Shown here: positions 12,955 to 15,107 of the stretch, one piece after another | How positions within the stretch are numbered: position 1 is the first letter of the stretch | How the letters are laid out: the number at the start of each line of letters is the position of its first letter | Assembly: GCA_945875065.1 (NCBI GenBank) | Contig: CAMCJC010000019.1 | Coordinates: 1 to 15,107 of the forward strand | Direction: 5' to 3' | Origin: an uncultured Propionibacteriaceae bacterium | Lineage (GTDB): Bacteria > Actinomycetota > Actinomycetes > Propionibacteriales > Propionibacteriaceae | DNA length: 15,107 nucleotides | Notes under the pieces: generated by a model | Database searches by the model: none | The model's input: only the letters and a program-made list of their open reading frames with translations | Told to the model about the DNA's origin: nothing | Position numbers and translations under genes: made by a program

Positions 12955-13629
12955 ATGGCACGTCCACTGACCGAACTCATCGCCGCCGACTGGGCTGAGG
13001 CGCTTGCCGATGTCGAACCCCAGATTCACGCCCTAGGCGACTTTCTGCGCCAAGAGATCGCCGACGGCCGCAGTTACCTGCCCGCGGGTGAGAACGTGCT
13101 GCGAGCCTTCACCCGGCCGCTGGCGGACGTGCGGGTGCTGATCGTCGGCCAGGATCCCTACCCGACGCCCGGCCATGCCGTCGGCCTATCCTTCTCCGTC
13201 GCCCGCGACGTCCGGCCCCTGCCGAAGAGCTTGATCAACATCTACAAGGAGCTGGCCGACGACCTGGGCCTTTCCGTCCCCGCCCACGGCGACCTCACCG
13301 CCTGGTTCAACCAGGGCGTCCTCCTGCTCAACAGGGTCCTGACCGTCGCCCCCGGCAAGCCCGGATCGCACCGCGGCCGAGGCTGGGAGGAGGTCACGTC
13401 GACGGCGATCCGCGCCCTCGCCGCCCGCGGCGGTCCCCTCGTCGCCATCTTGTGGGGTCGCGATGCCGGCACCGCCGCCCCGCTGCTCGGCGACACCCCG
13501 ATCATCGCCAGCGCGCATCCCTCGCCGCTGTCCGCGCGCCACGGCTTCTTCGGTTCCAAGCCATTCAGCCGCGCCAACGCCGCTCTCCAGGCCCAAGGCG
13601 CGGGCCCAATCGACTGGTCCCTTGGGTAG
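12955..13629 (+). CDS. ung: Uracil-DNA glycosylase, family 1
   Basis: A 224-residue UDG that removes uracil from DNA to start base-excision repair in the cytoplasm. The water-activating motif GQDPY is at 65-69 with catalytic Asp67, and its context GQDPYPTPGHAVGLSFSV is the actinobacterial form (PYP where enterobacteria have PYH). The WFNQGVLLLN segment (118-126) contains the uracil-recognition Asn. The DNA-intercalating motif HPSPLSA is at 188-194 with catalytic His188. Length equals that of family members. The start is set by TAGGGT-N6-ATG, a leaderless arrangement, and by the usual N-terminal entry into LTELIAADW. It is followed 19 bp later by msrA, another repair-type enzyme, which appears to have its own promoter. 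No anomalies seen. Confidence 0.97.
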   Translation: MARPLTELIAADWAEALADVEPQIHALGDFLRQEIADGRSYLPAGENVLRAFTRPLADVRVLIVGQDPYPTPGHAVGLSFSVARDVRPLPKSLINIYKELADDLGLSVPAHGDLTAWFNQGVLLLNRVLTVAPGKPGSHRGRGWEEVTSTAIRALAARGGPLVAILWGRDAGTAAPLLGDTPIIASAHPSPLSARHGFFGSKPFSRANAALQAQGAGPIDWSLG

Positions 13630-13636
13630 CCGCCTC

Positions 13637-13642
13637 TAAGCT
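13637..13642 (+). promoter_or_regulatory. -10 element of a leaderless msrA promoter
   Basis: TAAGCT lies exactly six nt before ATG 13649, the same geometry as for ung. The intervening GGAGGC looks like a Shine-Dalgarno but ends only one nt before the start codon, too close to work well, so leaderless initiation is the better reading. Confidence 0.45.
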
Positions 13643-13648
13643 GGAGGC

Positions 13649-14308
13649 ATGGATATCGACGTCGCCGCCTTCATCCGCCGCAGCATCAGCCCCGAGCCGG
13701 TAGCCCCTGACAAGGCGCTGCCCGGCCGAGCGACGCCCATCCTCGACCCGCTCCCGGTCCACACCGTCCTCGGCCTTCCGCTCGGCGAGGTCCCGGACGG
13801 CTGCCGCGTCGCCTATTTCGCGCTCGGCTGTTTCTGGGGCGCTGAGAAGCTCTTCTGGACCACCAACGGCGTCGTCAACACCGCCGCCGGGTACATGGGC
13901 GGCTACACCCCCAACCCCACCTACAAGGAGACCTGCACCGGAGACACCGGCCACACCGAGACCGTGCAGGTCGCCTACGACCCCAAGGTCGTCTCCTATG
14001 ACGACCTCCTGCGCGTCTTCTGGGAGAATCACGACCCCACGCAGCGCTACCGCCAAGGCAACGACGTCGGCACTCAGTACCGTTCCGCGATCTTCCCCAC
14101 CGACGACGCCCAACTCGTCGCCGCTGTCGCATCCAAGGATGCGTACCAAACCCGCATGACGGCCGCCGGCTACGGCCAGATCACGACCGAGATCACCTCG
14201 GACGCCCAGTTCTTCTACGCCGAGGACTACCATCAGCAGTACCTCGACAAGAACCCCGACGGCTACTGCCCCATTCACGCCACCGGGGTGCTGTGCTCTA
14301 GGGACTAG
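13649..14308 (+). CDS. msrA: Peptide-methionine (S)-S-oxide reductase MsrA
   Basis: A 219-residue MsrA that reduces methionine-S-sulfoxide in proteins and free methionine, using thioredoxin. The catalytic motif YFALGCFWGAEKLFW has the nucleophilic Cys61 in GCFWG (60-64). The substrate pocket continues with GYMGGYTPNPTYKETCTGDTGHTETVQV, and YDDLLRVFWENHDPTQ and GNDVGTQYRS are standard. The C-terminal KNPDGYCPIHATGVLCSRD supplies one or two resolving cysteines, as in the E. coli-type three-Cys enzymes. An N-terminal ~50-residue extension before the core also resembles the long MsrA form. The start follows TAAGCT by six nt. It is 19 bp after ung, giving a small DNA/protein damage-repair pair, though probably with separate transcription starts. 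Confidence 0.97.
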   Translation: MDIDVAAFIRRSISPEPVAPDKALPGRATPILDPLPVHTVLGLPLGEVPDGCRVAYFALGCFWGAEKLFWTTNGVVNTAAGYMGGYTPNPTYKETCTGDTGHTETVQVAYDPKVVSYDDLLRVFWENHDPTQRYRQGNDVGTQYRSAIFPTDDAQLVAAVASKDAYQTRMTAAGYGQITTEITSDAQFFYAEDYHQQYLDKNPDGYCPIHATGVLCSRD

Positions 14309-14317
14309 GGCGACGCG

Positions 14318-15107
14318 ATGCGCACCCCAGTGGCCCGCCTGCTACGCGACCAACTCGCCGATCCGATTCATGCGATCGCGTGGCAGCTAGCCCTTGGGGA
14401 GGCAGTCCAGCAGTTCCCTCCCATGGATTCCGATCCCTTCACACCTCACTCGGCGCCGGGTGTCGACCTCATGCCACTACCCAGCTGGCTCTGCAACCTG
14501 TGGTCCCGCCCCTTCCAGCCGGATCAGCAGGTCGAGTTGAAGGCCCCGCGGTTCTTTCCCCCATCGTCCAGGAGTCACCGCGATTCCGCTGGTTCACGCG
14601 GCCGACCCACGAGGACAGGCCGTGTCTGAGCACCACTTCGGGTCCGTGGCTCACAGCGCCGTGCGTCGCCGCCTTCGGGATGGAGGACTCGTTCATCGAT
14701 CCCGACGTCGAGGCCTTCCCTCAGCTGAATTGGCGGCGAATCACACCGCAGTTCACCCCGCGCGTCTACGAGATCGACGGCGCCGCAGCCCTGGCTCGCC
14801 TCACCGAGCAGTACCCAATCCAGCTAAGCGACGGTACTCCAGTCCGGACGCCATATCAGCAAGACCTGCTCCACTGGTTTGAGGGCCACCGACTCTACGA
14901 GCCGCACTGGCCAAGCGTCGCCCAAGACTTCGATGTCGTCCACGTCACACAGCTGGCCTATCTGGAGTGCGCCTACGCTCTGATCCCCTGTCTGGACGGC
15001 GTCACCACCTTGACCGGCCGGGGACCGGACGCGGCAACCTGGCTACGTGACCCTGGGCTGACCCCGTTTTTTAGGTCCGGTGGTTCTGGGAGTCGTCCTG
15101 TCGCCCG
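14318..15107 (+). pseudogene. Uncharacterised gene interrupted by a frameshift, running off the window
   Basis: From ATG 14318 one frame reads MRTPVARLLRDQLADPIHAI and onward to PSWLCNLWSRPFQPDQQVEL near 14540, after which it turns into low-quality Ser/Arg-rich sequence and stops at 14629. The frame one base earlier becomes coherent at about 14536 (VEGPAVLSPIVQESPRFRWF) and stays open to the window end. It carries WPSVAQDFDVVHVTQLAYLE and YALIPCLDGVTTLTGRGPDA. A single -1 shift near 14530-14545 would restore one protein of over 260 residues. I do not recognise a family with certainty. The Tyr/Trp/His-rich second half resembles uncharacterised actinobacterial proteins and has no evident signal peptide or membrane segment. 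Alternatives are a sequencing error or two separate genes, the second starting at ATG 14680. TAGGGC (14306-14311) six nt before the ATG may be a -10. Confidence 0.6.

Overview
The window is GC-rich and looks actinobacterial. Signs are CTC/CTG/GCC-dominated codons, a likely DtxR/IdeR-type iron box, several TANNNT-N6/7-start arrangements typical of leaderless actinobacterial mRNAs, and a Ung with the GQDPYPTPGHAVG form seen in that phylum. A member of the Propionibacteriales is plausible, but this is inference. No rRNA, tRNA, CRISPR array, intact insertion sequence or replication origin was seen.

Layout. (1) 2-1324: C-terminal two thirds of a YyaL/SSP411-type thioredoxin-domain protein, cut by the window edge. 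(2) 1475-2137: a TrhA/hemolysin III-family membrane protein. (3) 2138-2589: AT-richer intergenic stretch with two small dyads and no credible gene. (4) 2590-6652: a complete ferric-siderophore-type ABC importer in two divergent operons. Lipoprotein and ATPase lie on the minus strand and two FecCD permeases on the plus strand, with one DtxR-like box across both -10 elements. (5) 6677-12334: a sugar or acid catabolic locus. A GntR/FCD repressor gene (minus) faces a five-gene operon: MHS-type MFS transporter, transketolase N and C subunits, SDR dehydrogenase, and TIM-barrel isomerase/epimerase. A TTGACA promoter overlapped by a 12-bp palindrome lies between them. (6) 12335-12954: a long imperfect palindrome, then an array of GAACTACGA motifs spaced 22, 22, 22 and 33 bp, running into the last ~59 codons of a DUF4143-type ATPase, which is a deleted pseudogene. 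(7) 12955-14308: ung and msrA, both with apparent leaderless starts. (8) 14318-15107: an uncharacterised gene interrupted by a frameshift and running off the window.

How the genes work together. The ABC importer would be shut off by iron-loaded DtxR/IdeR at the shared box, coordinating binding protein, ATPase and permeases. In the catabolic operon the MHS carrier would bring in a small polar or anionic substrate. The SDR would oxidise it, the TIM-barrel enzyme would isomerise or epimerise it, and the split transketolase would move a C2 unit into central metabolism. No kinase is encoded in the visible operon, so either the kinase is elsewhere or the transketolase uses a non-phosphorylated ketose. 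The operon inducer is probably the substrate or an intermediate sensed by the FCD domain.

Most interesting points: the 22-bp-periodic motif array fused to a DUF4143 ATPase remnant, the kinase-less transketolase operon, the iron box shared by two back-to-back leaderless promoters, and the frameshifted unknown gene at the right end.
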